This document shows positions 41,201 through 51,057 of a stretch of DNA of 64,000 nucleotides, in pieces. The notes below the pieces were generated by a model. That model worked only from the letters and a program-made list of their open reading frames with translations. It had not been told where the DNA came from and did not search any database. Origin of the DNA: Cymbomonas tetramitiformis (taxonomy: Eukaryota > Chlorophyta > Pyramimonadophyceae > Pyramimonadales > Pyramimonadaceae). The number at the start of each line of letters is the position of its first letter. Position 1 is the stretch's first letter. A program made the position numbers and the translations under genes. Location of the stretch: assembly GCA_001247695.2 (NCBI GenBank), contig LGRX02028723.1:1-64000 (forward strand), read 5' to 3'.

Positions 41201-42374
41201 ATCAATTTCTTCTTCATTTTCATTATTTTTTTTATTTTGACTACGAGTGCGTTTTGCTAATCTATTTGAAGCTGAAACACCTTCGCCTTTAGTTTTGCGT
41301 TCCTTTTTATTTTGTTTTGTTACTAATTCTTTCACGGTAGGTTCATCTTTATTTTTACTTTGATTTGAAACATTACCTTTCACTTCGAGCAATTCTCTCG
41401 GTTTATATTTTCTTGCTAAAGTTTCGTTGTTGTCTTCTATTACATAAGACAAGCCTTCCATTTTTTTAACTTTATAAACTTTAGTACTCCATCGTTGAGT
41501 TTCTTTATTAAAAGTTTTAGTTTTAATTTTAATTCTAACTTTGTCTCCAGGTTTAATATCAATTTTAGAAAGTAGTTTCGTTAATATATTTCTTTTTAAT
41601 AAAATATTTCTTAAAATTCTATCTTCATTCATATCATTCGGCGCAGCTTTATCTATATTTGCTACATTTTGCGTTTCATTATAATTCTTTACAATAGTAT
41701 CTAATTGATTTATCCAATTTACAGTATTTTATAATGAAATTCCAATTTATATTTTTACTTTTATAATGAAATTCCAATTTATATTTTATTGTTCTATTAA
41801 ATCTCTCTATCATTCCCATAGTTGTATGGTCTTCGGTTTCATTTGTAAAATGTTCTATATTTTTATCTTTTAAAAGTTTTTTCATTATTTTATTTGTGAA
41901 TTCGCTCCCGTTGTCCGTTGTTAATACATTCATTTTCGAATCCTTTATCAATTTTCTCATTGCGGGAATCACCCCTTCGGCTGCCTCTATATTCTTATTA
42001 TTCTTATCTTTTACCGTTTTTTATTTTAATCCATAGGCATATCCTTTTCTTGTATTTATATTTATCCCCGTTAGCATAACTGCATAACCTTTATTTTGGT
42101 TTTTTAATTTTGGGATAAAAGCCAAATCAGCTTGAATATAAATTTTATCTGGATTTTTACCATAAATAGAAAATAATTCTTTTCTATTTATTTTATTTTT
42201 TTGAGAAAATGTTTGATTTATTTCAGTTGCTTCAACCGCTTCCTTAACTTGTTTTTGTGTAACTTTGTATCCCTTTGATTTTAATTTTGTTGTGAATGAA
42301 CTTACACTCGAATATCCAATTTCAGGGTCTAAATAGAAATCTTGTATTTGTTTCTCGGTTATTAATTTACTCAT
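41192..42374 (-). pseudogene. int: DD35E integrase, second element, broken
   Basis: Homologue of the reverse integrase at 4151. All catalytic positions remain (QADLAF, TTDNGSEF, MGMIERFNRT), but TAA replaces a Ser codon near 42018, and a 30-bp tandem duplication near 41730-41785 (TTTATAATGAAATTCCAATT) shifts frame. It shares AFIPKLK with cassette copy 3. Confidence 0.85.
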
Positions 42375-42385
42375 TTACTTCTTTA

Positions 42386-43003
42386 TTATATATCATCAGT
42401 GAATAAAAATATTTTTTCATTTGTAATATTATTTTTATCTAAAAGCATTTGATCAATTTTATATGAAATACCATACATTTTATTCATTATATAAAATCCA
42501 GGAATTCTAATAATAGATTGTATTTTTGTATTCATTGTGTTCTCTTTTGTAATTTCTATTTCTTCTCCAGATGTTTTATTATATAAATTTGAGTCCCCAT
42601 TGTCTAATTGACATTTAAATAAATTTGAATAATTTTGATTTTGATTTATTTTAATCGAACTATTAAAAAGTTCTTTCAAGTTTGAAAGTTTGAAAGTATC
42701 TTTGGAAAAATATCTTATTTGATTTTCATAAATATGATTGACAATTTTATCCTCTATAGCCAATATAATATTTTCCATATCTTCAACTAAATTAAACGAA
42801 ATATTATACCGGTCACTCCCTTCAAAGTTGTTAACTCCAAATGGACAATGCATTTTTGGTGTTTCTAAGTATAACGGCTTTTGATCATATTGAATACTTA
42901 TAAACTTATATGGTTTAGATTTACTTTTTATTTTTGTAAAATCAACATTTTCAATACTCAATTTTTCAATATCAAAATTATTATATTTAACTACCGAAAT
43001 CAT
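42386..43003 (-). CDS. 205-aa conserved Polinton protein, second element
   Basis: Intact although the neighbouring polB and integrase are broken. It differs from the 5323 copy at few residues (KSKSKPYKF, FGVNNFEG, LLDKNNITNEK). Same place directly upstream of the integrase. Confidence 0.7.
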   Translation of the reverse strand: MISVVKYNNFDIEKLSIENVDFTKIKSKSKPYKFISIQYDQKPLYLETPKMHCPFGVNNFEGSDRYNISFNLVEDMENIILAIEDKIVNHIYENQIRYFSKDTFKLSNLKELFNSSIKINQNQNYSNLFKCQLDNGDSNLYNKTSGEEIEITKENTMNTKIQSIIRIPGFYIMNKMYGISYKIDQMLLDKNNITNEKIFLFTDDI

Positions 43004-43097
43004 TTTATTAAATTAAGTTATAATATTTATTTTTTAAGTTAGTTTATGTTTTTTTTTAATAAATTTATTATATTATATTATATTATATTATATTCTT

Positions 43098-43295
43098 ATG
43101 GTAAGAGCAAATAGACCACACGCACAACGAAGACGGAATAATAGAATTTATTGCGGGTAGAAAGACCCTGCCCCGTCAGGTCGTCCGTTTGGAAATAAAG
43201 TACAATGTAAGGCTATTGGTCAATTACGACGTTTCGGGAGGATTTTAAGAGCACCTCATCCTGCGGATAGACAACAAAATAGGCGAAATAGATAA
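43098..43295 (+). pseudogene. 65-aa basic peptide gene with nonsense codon
   Basis: MVRANRPHAQRRRNN, then TAG at codon 21 where other copies have TAC (Tyr). The rest is conserved to ADRQQNRRNR. Followed by an alpha terminus as in element 1. Its own 159-aa gene is absent. Confidence 0.8.
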
Positions 43296-43442
43296 TTAAA
43301 AAAACTATAGGAATTAAAAGTTAAAAATCAAATATATTATTACTAGTTTTATTTTATTGTTGCAATTATAATAATTTTCTAATTATATTTAATTTTCTAA
43401 ATTAGATTATAATCTAATTATAATCTAATCATATTTATATTT

Positions 43443-43677
43443 ATTCCACCGGAAACTCTCACCGAACCGGATAAATTCACCGGAAGCTCACCGGAAGCTC
43501 ACCGGACCGGATAAATTCACCGGAAGCTCACCGGAAAATTGACACGTCATCCTAGGGTTTGGAGGATATTAGAATGTTGTAGGGTTTGGGGATTGGATTT
43601 TACCCCAACCCTAGGGCGCAGCCCTAGGGTTTTGTGGTGGGGGAAAATTTTGTCCGTAAACGCTACATCATACTACT
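43443..43677 (+). mobile_element. Alpha-type terminus, second element
   Basis: Expanded subterminal repeats: CCGGATAAATTCACCGGAAG occurs twice with several CACCGGAAGCT units. The hairpin at about 43568-43677 ends ACTACT. The next bases TACTTA continue in a broken MYND gene, so this element inserted into that gene and TACTTA is the expected 6-bp target. Confidence 0.85.
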
Positions 43678-43803
43678 TACTTAAATGTGTTTAAAATGGA
43701 TGTTGAGTATCACAAACAAAAATTAGATGAGGGATTTCAAGTTTATTATAATATGCATAATATTGGATTATTTTTATTCAAAAAATTATCGGAACTTCAA
43801 TAA
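43678..43803 (+). pseudogene. 3' fragment of MYND-finger gene
   Basis: Forty codons matching the end of the 44509 relic (VFKMDVEYHKQKLDEGFQVY to FKKLSELQ). Cut off on the left by the alpha terminus; followed by a beta terminus. Confidence 0.8.
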
Positions 43804-44109
43804 AATAACTTAAGAACAATTTATAACATATATATGTAATAATATACATCATTTATATAATTTATTCAAGAACTTATTTAAATTTATTTTAGAACTTATT
43901 TAAATCTTATTTTGTTACACATTTATTTACGTAATTTATTTATCATTTATTACGTAATTATTTATTGTATATTTATTGTATATTTCCTTGTCATTTTACT
44001 TGTCATTTTCTTGTATGACTTATGACATATATGACATAGGGTTATGACATATGTCATAGGGTTTTTATAGTGATAAAAAAGCGTGCCCTATAGTCGGTGC
44101 CTTACTACT
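43804..44109 (+). mobile_element. Beta-type element terminus (right end) 1
   Basis: AT-rich stretch with TTACGTAATTATTTATTG, CTTGTCATTTTA repeats and TATGACATATGTCATA palindromes, ending TATAGTCGGTGCCTTACTACT at 44109. Other beta ends: 45087 (truncated), 46660 (degenerate), 49404 and 56439 (both inverted). Confidence 0.8.
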
Positions 44110-44158
44110 ATTATTCTCTTTAGGGTTTTGGGGTAGGCTATAATCGGTCCACTAGTAG
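44110..44158 (+). mobile_element. Fragment of a gamma-type terminus
   Basis: CTTTAGGGTTTTGGGGTAGG and CTATAATCGGTCCACTAG match gamma ends, left over beside the beta terminus; shows nested insertion. Confidence 0.6.
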
Positions 44159-44208
44159 TGATGTTATTAGATTTTCTTGAAATTGACTCCTCATTCTCCA
44201 AACCCGTA

Positions 44209-44238
44209 ATTTCTTCGGTTCTTTCAGGGGGACAAAAA
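44209..44238 (+). promoter_or_regulatory. Conserved CTTCGG...GGGGGACAAAA block
   Basis: AATTTCTTCGGTTCTTTCAG then GGGGACAAAAA; see the match at 16701. Here it begins the region upstream of the MYND relic. Confidence 0.45.
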
Positions 44239-44463
44239 GCAGAAAAAACCTACATATAAATTTATTGTACATTTCTTCAAAGACTATTTTATTTTGAAAA
44301 GACTTTTATTGTATGTGTATTGTAATATGTATTTGTATATTGTATAACATATTTTTACTAATTGTAAATTTATTGTACATTTCTCAAAAGACTCTTTTAT
44401 TTAGAAAATACTTTTTTATAATGAGTGAATGTTTATATGTTGTAAATATTTTTATAACATAAA
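44239..44463 (+). repeat. AT-rich upstream repeats of the MYND relic
   Basis: Two degenerate copies of a unit with TAAATTTATTGTACATTTCT and AAAGACT(A/C)TTTTATT. Equivalent repeats precede the cargo genes at 50359 and 57178 on the minus strand. Confidence 0.6.
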
Positions 44464-44480
44464 TTTTCCACTTAAAGAGT
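44464..44480 (+). promoter_or_regulatory. Cargo-gene upstream motif
   Basis: TTTTCCACTTAAAGAGT, ending 28 bp before ATG 44509. The stretch between them (ending CAAATCACA) is also conserved with the 50359 and 57178 genes. Confidence 0.7.
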
Positions 44481-44508
44481 AAGACTTCATAAGGTAGAAC
44501 AAATCACA

Positions 44509-45086
44509 ATGACTTCACCTCAAATTAAAGAAATTCAAGATATTTGTGAAAATCTTTCTTCCAACAATCGTTTGAATATAATTCCTAAATTTCATATAAG
44601 AATTCCTGAATATGATCATAATAATTTCAAAAAGGTGTTTGCTACTAAAGGACCGAAAACTTGTACATTTTGCTATAAAAGTTTAGAGAAAATGCAAACT
44701 TGTAGTGGTTGTTAAATACATTATTATTGTTCAAAAGAATGTCAAAAAAAATAATTGGAAGCACCATAAAAATATTTGCAATTTTATAAAGAAAGAATCT
44801 TACAAAGAATCAATTATACAAAAAGTTATGTTTGCTATAGGTGTACATAAAAAAAATGTATAATAATTCACAAATAGGAGATCAAGAAATATGGTATTTG
44901 GAAAGCATAGAAGATGATGTATATATATTTTCATCAAGAACTAGAGAAGAGCTTTTTGAATACTTAAATGTGTTTAAAATGGATGTTGAGTATCACAAAC
45001 AAAAATTAGATGAGGGGTTTCAAGTTTATTATAATATGCATAATATTGGAATATTTTTATTCAAAAAATTATCGGAACTTCAATAA
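44509..45086 (+). pseudogene. MYND zinc-finger cargo gene, broken
   Basis: Homologue of the intact 50359-49778 gene. The frame stops at TAA within the finger (CSGC, stop, HYYCSKECQKK) and shifts again soon after and near 44860. The C-terminal part resumes as NNSQIGDQEIWYLE to FKKLSELQ. Lies between the shared upstream motif and a beta terminus. Confidence 0.82.
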
Positions 45087-45390
45087 AATAACTTAAGAAC
45101 AATTATAATATATATACGTAATAATATACATCATTTATATAATTTATTCAAGAATTTATTTAAATTTATTTTAGAACTTATTTAAATCTTATTTTGTTAC
45201 ACATTTATTTACGTAATTTATTTATCATTTATTACGTAATTATTTATTGTATATTTATTGTATATTTCCTTGTCATTTTACTTGTCATTTTCTTGTCATT
45301 TACTTGTATGACTTATGACATATATGACATAGGGTTATGACATATGTCATAGGGTTTTATAGGGTTTTTATAGTGAAAACTTAATCAATA
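45087..45390 (+). mobile_element. Beta-type terminus, truncated
   Basis: Same sequence as 43804-44075 but broken off after GGGTTTTTATAGTGA, before the AGTAGT-type end, and joined to gamma-type sequence. Confidence 0.7.
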
Positions 45391-45625
45391 TTTACTTTCA
45401 TTTACTTATAAGTTTTAATCTTCATCGTTTATCTTTTTTTATATTTATTGTAGATTTATTTATTTTTTATTGTAGATTTTTAATTGTACTCACAATTAAT
45501 CACGTAATTTATTCCATATTAATTACGTAATCATTTCTTTAGGGTTTTCTCTTGTATTTATTAATCATTTATTATTGTCTTTAGAGTTTTGGGTGGGAGT
45601 TATAATCGGTACACCAGTAGTATCA
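45391..45625 (+). mobile_element. Gamma-type terminus 4
   Basis: Contains ATTGTAGATTTATT, TCACGTAATTTATTCC and CTTTAGAGTTTTGGGTGGG, ending near ATAATCGGTACACCAGTAGT. The end lies inside a relic of the 205-aa gene. Confidence 0.65.
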
Positions 45626-46038
45626 CTATCACCATTGTCTAGTCGACATTTAAATAATTTTGTATAATTCTTATTTTGATTTATTGTAATTGAGCTATTA
45701 AAAAGTTCTTTTAAGTTTGAAAGTTTAAAAGCATTTTTGGAAAAATATTTCATTTAATTTTCATAAATATGCTTCACAATCTTATCCTCTATAGCTAAAA
45801 TAATATTTTCCATATCGTCAACTAAATTAAACGAAATGTTGTAGCGGTCACCACCTTCAAAATTGTTCACTCCAAATGGACAATGCATTTAAGGTGTTTC
45901 CAAATACAAGGGCTTATCATTATACTGTATTCTAATAAACCTATCTGGTTTTGATTTATTTTTCAATTTTGTAAAATCTACATTCTCAATACTCAGTTTT
46001 TCAATATCAAAATTATTATACTTAACTACAGAAATCAT
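45626..46038 (-). pseudogene. Degenerate 205-aa Polinton gene, 3'-truncated
   Basis: Starts at ATG 46038 (MISVVKYNNFDIEKLS). In-frame TAA codons replace Lys in the TPKMHCPFG segment and Gln in ENQIKYF. The last third is missing, replaced by a gamma terminus. Confidence 0.78.
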
Positions 46039-46189
46039 TTTATAATTCAAGTTATTACATTTATTTTTTAAGCTGGTTTATTTTTGAAATTGAATCTATG
46101 CTCAAATTTCTTTTTAATAAATCAGATTTAGATTGATTTTAACGTATTTTCATTTATTTTTTATTATTTTTATTTTATTTATAATATTT

Positions 46190-46377
46190 ATATTTTTCCG
46201 CCGGAAAAGCTCACCGGACCGGATAAATTCACCGGATGCTCGCCGGTTTCACACGTAGGCTTAGGGTTTGGTGTGTAGTAGTATGTGTGTACGTTGACCG
46301 ATAGAATTTTCCCCCAACCCTAGGGTTTTTTTTGAGGTGGGGGAAAATTTTGTCGGTGAACGTACACACATACTACT
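46190..46377 (+). mobile_element. Delta-type terminus with near-perfect hairpin
   Basis: CCGG-type subterminal repeats as in alpha ends, then a 101-bp palindrome (46277-46377): AGTAGTATGTGTGTACGTTG on the left, CGTACACACATACTACT on the right, and CCCCCAACC/GGTGGGGG near the centre. It is an alpha relative with a different sequence but the same fold. Confidence 0.8.
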
Positions 46378-46598
46378 CTGAATAATTTACATTTCATTAA
46401 ATAATATATTTTTGTAGATATCTATTTATTTTATTGTTTATTCATGTATTATTCATGTATGTATTTTACTCATATTTAAGCAGGTAATTTATTTTCTATT
46501 TATAACGTAATTTTTTCTTTAGGGTCTCTTGTATTTATCAATCGTTTATTATATCTTATGGTTTTTGGGCATGTGCTATAGTCGTACCAATACTACTC
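46378..46598 (+). mobile_element. Gamma-type terminus 5, degenerate
   Basis: TCTTTAGGG, ATTTATAACGTAATTT and GTGCTATAGTCGTACC before ATACTACT at about 46590-46597. Confidence 0.55.
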
Positions 46599-46870
46599 GG
46601 GCGTCAAAATTGATCATTTTTTTTTTGTTTTTGAATTCTTATTTTGTAAACATTTATTACCATAAATTATATATCTTTTATTTCCTAATCAATTATTACA
46701 CAGTTGATTGTCATTTCCTACCATAAATTTCTTGTAATATTTCCCTTCTTGTTTTTCTTGTTAGACTAATGACATACATGGCATGGAATTATGACTTATG
46801 TCATAAGGTTTTATAGGATTTGTATCGTGATAAAAAGCTTGCCCCAAAAGGCAGATACTTCCTACTACCT
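46599..46870 (+). mobile_element. Beta-type terminus, degenerate
   Basis: TGACATACATGGCATGG, TATGACTTATGTCATAAGG and a CTTCCTACTACC end near 46868 resemble beta ends with many substitutions. Marks the border to host DNA. Confidence 0.5.
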
Positions 46871-47278
46871 TGCAAGCGGTTTACAATTAAATTGAATATT
46901 TTTCTCAAACATAGGAGTGTATGCCACAAGGTAGAAATATTGCCTTTATCTTCTAAATTTGTATAAGGACGGAATAGCAGAGTGGGTAGGTTAATTAATT
47001 CTAATTTTAGATGAATTTTGGCTTTACACAGTCCTTCTTTACAGCATAGTGTCCCCATTGCATTGATCCATTGTGAACATTTTAGCGATATTTTGCAACA
47101 GGCTTACTTCCGGGACTTCTTAAAGTTGTATGAAAGAACTTGGAACTTCCCCTATTTACACTCGTTGTTCAGTGTACACACTATGTAGTCACCTCTATCA
47201 GACTGTGTTGGAGATATTTTCAGACTGGCGCTCTCCAGGGGTGTATCCTTCGTCTACAATTTAGAGTACGAATTCTTT
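46871..47278. other. Host flank, nothing recognised
   Basis: 3' side of the glycosyltransferase gene; no frame or repeat worth naming. Confidence 0.4.
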
Positions 47279-48278
47279 CTATGAATTCCGCCTCATCTTG
47301 TCCTCCGTTTGAATAACTGTTCTACTCTTAGATTCAACAGCGCACACCAACAGCTGTAATTTCCCTCGTGCACGGCGTGGCACACGGCTTCGCAAGTATA
47401 CGAGGTACGAAACACCTCGGGACCTGTTCGGATTTCCGCGACCAACACTCCAGAGGTGACGAACAACACTACCGTGTGGATTGTCTATAGTACGTTGGGC
47501 CGTCCTGGCAATCGTTTCATGCCAAAGCGGCGAGTCGCAGAAAACTTCCACGAAACTTATTAGCTCCCAAGGGTGATGCAGGTATGTATATGACAAGTTG
47601 CTGCGACTGGCAGGATAATACCAGATTCCATTGAGCGCGGTGAGAACGTCCGAGCTGTTTCGGAACAGAAGAACTCCCGCATTAGGACAATTTTCGGGAC
47701 GTCGCCACGGTTCGCCCATGAATAAACGACCTTCGAGAGCGTTTCTGTATCCGAGTGTCTCCTCCAGGCTGCGCGAGGTATGAACGACTGCATCAGAATC
47801 CAGAAAGAGAACATACTCGTATACTAGAAGAAGTTTTGGAAGGAGCCATATTTTGCACCACGAACTATGGCGTGAGTGCAGAAGACAGGTAAACCTGTAG
47901 TAGTCATAGCCAAATCTCTTGGCATAGTGGAAATTCAGAGCTGAGATCACGTGTATAAAATCCTCAAATGATATCTGCACTCGTTCAGAGCATTTTTTGG
48001 GGGCTCTGTTGTCGGCCTGAAACAGTAAGAGTTCGGACTTTTTTTCCCGTTTAAGTCGTTCGACAATCTCGTCCATCTGTGAAGTGGACTCTCGCTGATA
48101 TTCTTGCTTGGCTTCAGCGGACGCCTGCAAACGACCACGGCAAAGTATATCAATAAAAGGAAACAGAGAGCGGTAAACAATGGAATTTCAGAAAAGGTGG
48201 CGGTCAAATATTCATTACCTGTGCCGAGTAGACGTGTTCTTGCACTGGCAAGCATGCCAAGCACACCCAGACGGACAT
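47279..48278 (-). CDS. Spliced host glycosyltransferase (GT-A fold, GT34-like)
   Basis: Main exon 48124-47279. The catalytic Asp-x-Asp is in VLFLDSDAVV, preceded by WCKIWLLPKLL and followed by NAGVLLFRNS and HHPWELISF, the order seen in GT-A nucleotide-sugar transferases such as the GMA12/MNN10 (GT34) group. A proposed first exon (48278-48219) encodes 20 residues starting MSVWVCLACLPV, a signal-like sequence. A 94-bp intron (48218-48125) has GTAATG at the donor, TTTGCAG at the acceptor, and joins in phase 0. It would act in the secretory pathway on glycoprotein or polysaccharide chains. Alternative: a hydrophobic stretch IPLFTALCFLLLIYFAVVV lies inside the proposed intron in another frame and could be a signal anchor if the gene is frameshifted. 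Confidence 0.68.
48125..48218 (-). other. Candidate GT-AG intron
   Basis: Reads AG|GTAATG at the 5' side and a pyrimidine-rich stretch then TTTGCAG|GCG at the 3' side on the minus strand. Removal keeps the frame open from an ATG to the glycosyltransferase body. Confidence 0.55.
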
Positions 48279-48640
48279 CTGAACGGAATACCGGACATTC
48301 CAACGCATTTTACGAACTTCGCGGAAGTTCAGGATATTGAAATGTTCGGTATGTATTGGATTTCTGTATGCAGGCACGCAGTCGGTCTTGGAAGCTTGGA
48401 TTTCAGCGGTGCAGAGCTTGGGCTAATGTCAGTCGTGCGATGGAAAAATCTCCGACGAATTGAATTGCATTTCGCAGGATGGAACTCCTTTTACCAAGGG
48501 GACTAACATTTACATCACATGTGGTTGCAAACGAATTGGCTTCTCACTCTTACTCTACACACTTATGAACGTTTGGTCACGTCCACTCCAGTATGATCTC
48601 CCTCATCGAGGTACAGTACTCTATAGTTTGGCTATCATTA
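48279..48640. other. Upstream of the glycosyltransferase, nothing recognised
   Basis: Probable promoter side of the gene; short overlapping frames only. Confidence 0.4.
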
Positions 48641-49015
48641 GAGAGTTTCCAGCAAGGAGTTCGAACAGTCTACAGTGTTCTGAACACCAAATCGAACAGG
48701 ATGACATGGACAACAAATGACAGAAATCGCTTGCCTGTACAAAAATCGCTCGCGTGTACATCGAAAACTGTGTCATAATAAAATTCGCGAACCTGTGTCA
48801 TAATTCCTCGCCGGAGCGTGTTCAGAACAGTGTTCAGAACGAAAGTTTCCGATCACCTCGTCAGTGTTAGGTGATCAGAAATTTCTGTTCTGAACACTGT
48901 TCTGAACACTCGAGAGGTGACGTCACGTTGACGTGTCCGTCACGATTCCAGCGTGGATGATGACCCTGTTGGATTTGGTGTTCAGAACACTGTTCAAAAC
49001 TTGCTGGAAACTCTC
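48641..49015. mobile_element. 375-bp MITE, PIF/Harbinger-like
   Basis: Inverted ends GAGAGTTTCCAGCAAG (left) and CTTGCTGGAAACTCTC (right), with similarity continuing for about 50 bp (TGTTCTGAACACCAAATC). A TTA lies directly on both sides (48638-48640, 49016-49018), the target type of PIF/Harbinger elements. The interior has further TTCTGAACACTG-like repeats and no coding capacity. Confidence 0.7.
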
Positions 49016-49403
49016 TTATCATTGGCTATCATTGACTAACTTTGGCTATCCGATTTGAAATTATGACAGCCCTGTCATCGGGGGTCTGCGGGGGTCTGAG
49101 GGGGGTGTCTAGGGGCCACAAAAATTAAATTTTGCCGATTTCATCGCCGGTGGGGGTCCCCTTCGTCGACCCCCCCAAATTTCAGTAGGTTTAGGGATTA
49201 GGTTCTGGGTTTAGGGATTAGGTTCGAGAAATTACGTGAGAATTACGTCAGAAATCGTAATTTAGTTCAAATGCGTATTTAATAAGATAGGGTACCGGGT
49301 AGCGAGAAATGGGCATTTAAAAAAACATTTTTTAAATCATAAAACTTATTATACAAAAATACTTTTCTTCCTTTGATATACTTTTATAAACAACCCATTA
49401 CCC
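49016..49403. other. Host stretch with TTTAGGG-containing repeat
   Basis: GGGTTTAGGGATTAGGTTC-like 22-bp unit occurs twice at about 49188-49230. Otherwise featureless, ending at a beta terminus. Confidence 0.5.
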
Positions 49404-49777
49404 AGTAGTAAGTGTCCGACTTTTCGGTACGCTTTTTTATCACTATAAAAACCCTATGAAAACCCTATGACATATATGTCAAAAGTCATACAAGGAAATG
49501 ACAAGGGAAAATGACAAGAAAAATGACAAGTAAATGACAAGAAAAATGACAAGTAAAATGACAAGAAAATGACAAGAAAATGACAAGTAAAATGACAAGG
49601 AAATATACAATAAATATACAATAAATAATTACGTAATAAATGATAAATAAATTACGTAAATAAATGTGTAACAAAATAAGATTTAAATAAGTTCTAAAAT
49701 AAATTTAAATAAGCTCTTAAATAAATTATATAAATGATGTATATTATTACATATATATATTATAAATTGTTCTTAAG
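49404..49777 (-). mobile_element. Beta-type terminus (left end), inverted, with TGACAAG iterons
   Basis: Begins AGTAGTAAGTGTCCGAC, then GCTTTTTTATCACTATAAAA, then nine close TGACAAG repeats (49496-49600), then ATTACGTAATAAATG and AT-rich sequence up to the MYND gene. Repeats in this number next to an end resemble protein-binding iterons. Confidence 0.8.
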
Positions 49778-50359
49778 TTATTGTATGGAAGTTAAAGTCA
49801 AAAATATTCCAATATTATGCATATTATAATAAACTTGAAACCCCTCATCTAATTTTTGTTTGTGATACTCAACATCCATTTTTAACACATTTAAGTATTC
49901 AAAAAACTCTTCTCTAGTGCTTGATGAAAATATATATGCATCATCTTCTATACTTTCCAAGTACCAAATTTCTTGATCTTCTATTTGTGAATTATCATAT
50001 ATTTTTTTATGTACATCTAAAGCAAACATAACTTTTTTGGTAATTGATTTTTTAAAAGATTCTTTAAAAGATTCTTTCTTAAGCAAATTGCATATATTTT
50101 TATGTTGCTTCCAATCTTTTTTTTGACATTCTTTTGAACAATAATAATGTGATTGACAACCACTACAAGCTTGCATTTTCCCCAAAGCTTTATAGCAAAA
50201 TGAGCAACTTTTCGGTCCTTTAGTAGCAAACTCCTTTTTGAAATTACTATGATCATATTTAGGAATTCTTATATGAAATTTAGGAATAATATTCAAAGAA
50301 TTGTTGGAAGAAAGATTTTCACAAATATCTTGAATTTCTTTCATTAGTGGTGTAGTCAT
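49778..50359 (-). CDS. MYND zinc-finger protein, terminal cargo gene
   Basis: Intact 193-aa protein. The MYND finger spans about residues 51-88: CSFCYKALGKMQACSGC, HYYCSKECQKKDW and KQHKNIC, with the eight Cys/His ligands in canonical order. The rest (IEDQEIWYLESIEDDAYIF, then YHKQKLDEGFQVYY) shows no other domain. MYND fingers bind proline-rich peptides and usually recruit or modify chromatin regulators, so the protein may act on the host nucleus. It points toward the beta end, 28 bp behind the shared upstream motif. Two broken relatives lie at 43678 and 44509, always beside beta ends. The last residues differ from these relatives. Confidence 0.85.
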   Translation of the reverse strand: MTTPLMKEIQDICENLSSNNSLNIIPKFHIRIPKYDHSNFKKEFATKGPKSCSFCYKALGKMQACSGCQSHYYCSKECQKKDWKQHKNICNLLKKESFKESFKKSITKKVMFALDVHKKIYDNSQIEDQEIWYLESIEDDAYIFSSSTREEFFEYLNVLKMDVEYHKQKLDEGFQVYYNMHNIGIFLTLTSIQ

Positions 50360-50387
50360 TGTGACTTGTTCTACCTTTTGACGTCTT

Positions 50388-50404
50388 ACTCTTTAAGTGG
50401 AAAA
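50388..50404 (-). promoter_or_regulatory. Cargo-gene upstream motif
   Basis: Minus-strand TTTTCCACTTAAAGAGT, 28 bp before ATG 50359. Confidence 0.7.
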
Positions 50405-50814
50405 TTTTCGTTACAAAAAATATTTTCTAATATGCATTCACTCATTATAAAAAAGTCTTTCAAAAATAAAAAGAGTCTTTTGAATAATGTACAATAAATT
50501 TGCAATAAGTAAAAATATGTTATACAAATATATACCAACATTCACTCATTATAAAAAAGTCTTTTGAAAATAAAAGAGTCTTTTAAGAAATGTACAATAA
50601 ATTTACAATAAGTAAAAATATAATATATGAATATATATATACCATCATTCACTCATTATAAAAAAGTCTTTTGAAAATAAAAGAGTCTTTTAAGAAATGT
50701 ACAATAAATTTACAATAAGTAAAAATATATTATTAAAGTATATACAAACATTTACTCGCTCATTATAAAAAAGTCTTTTGAAAATAAAAGAGTCTTTTTT
50801 ATGAATACACAAAT
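50405..50814 (-). repeat. Tandem repeats upstream of the MYND gene
   Basis: Four copies of a unit of about 105-115 bp with CATTCACTCATTATAAAAAA, GTCTTTTGAAAATAAAAGAG and TGTACAATAAATTTACAATA. It separates the cargo promoter from the next element gene. Confidence 0.85.
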
Positions 50815-51027
50815 TTATATTACAAGACCAAAAGGAAAGCGAGCACCTCTTTGATTTATTGGACGATTTACAATAGGTTTTGAAATTACTTGAGGCTGTG
50901 GACTTTGTTTCATAGATTTATTTTTGCTTGATTTCTTTGAATATTTTTTTCTAGGCTGTGTGCCCTTTTTAGAATGATATTCTTTTGCACATTCTTTCAA
51001 TGTTTCATTCCATTCAGCTCGCGTCAT
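50815..51027 (-). CDS. 70-aa basic Polinton protein
   Basis: Intact, MTRAEWNETLKECAKEYHS, then Lys/Ser-rich KKYSKKSSKNKSMK and a conserved end ARFPFGLVI. The relic at 16493 has the same start and end, showing a real gene. Basic composition suggests DNA or RNA binding. Lies 30 bp downstream of the 224-aa homologue. Confidence 0.62.
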   Translation of the reverse strand: MTRAEWNETLKECAKEYHSKKGTQPRKKYSKKSSKNKSMKQSPQPQVISKPIVNRPINQRGARFPFGLVI

Positions 51028-51057
51028 TTATATATTATTATATATTATTTTTTATAA

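Noticed and set aside
46277..46377. Delta palindrome as a stand-alone 101-bp MITE
   Set aside because: No flanking duplication, and CCGG subterminal repeats continue on one side as in alpha ends, so it is an element end.
47947..48303. Frame with a strong hydrophobic segment as a separate membrane protein
   Set aside because: It overlaps the glycosyltransferase on the same strand in another phase and mostly coincides with the pyrimidine-rich proposed intron.
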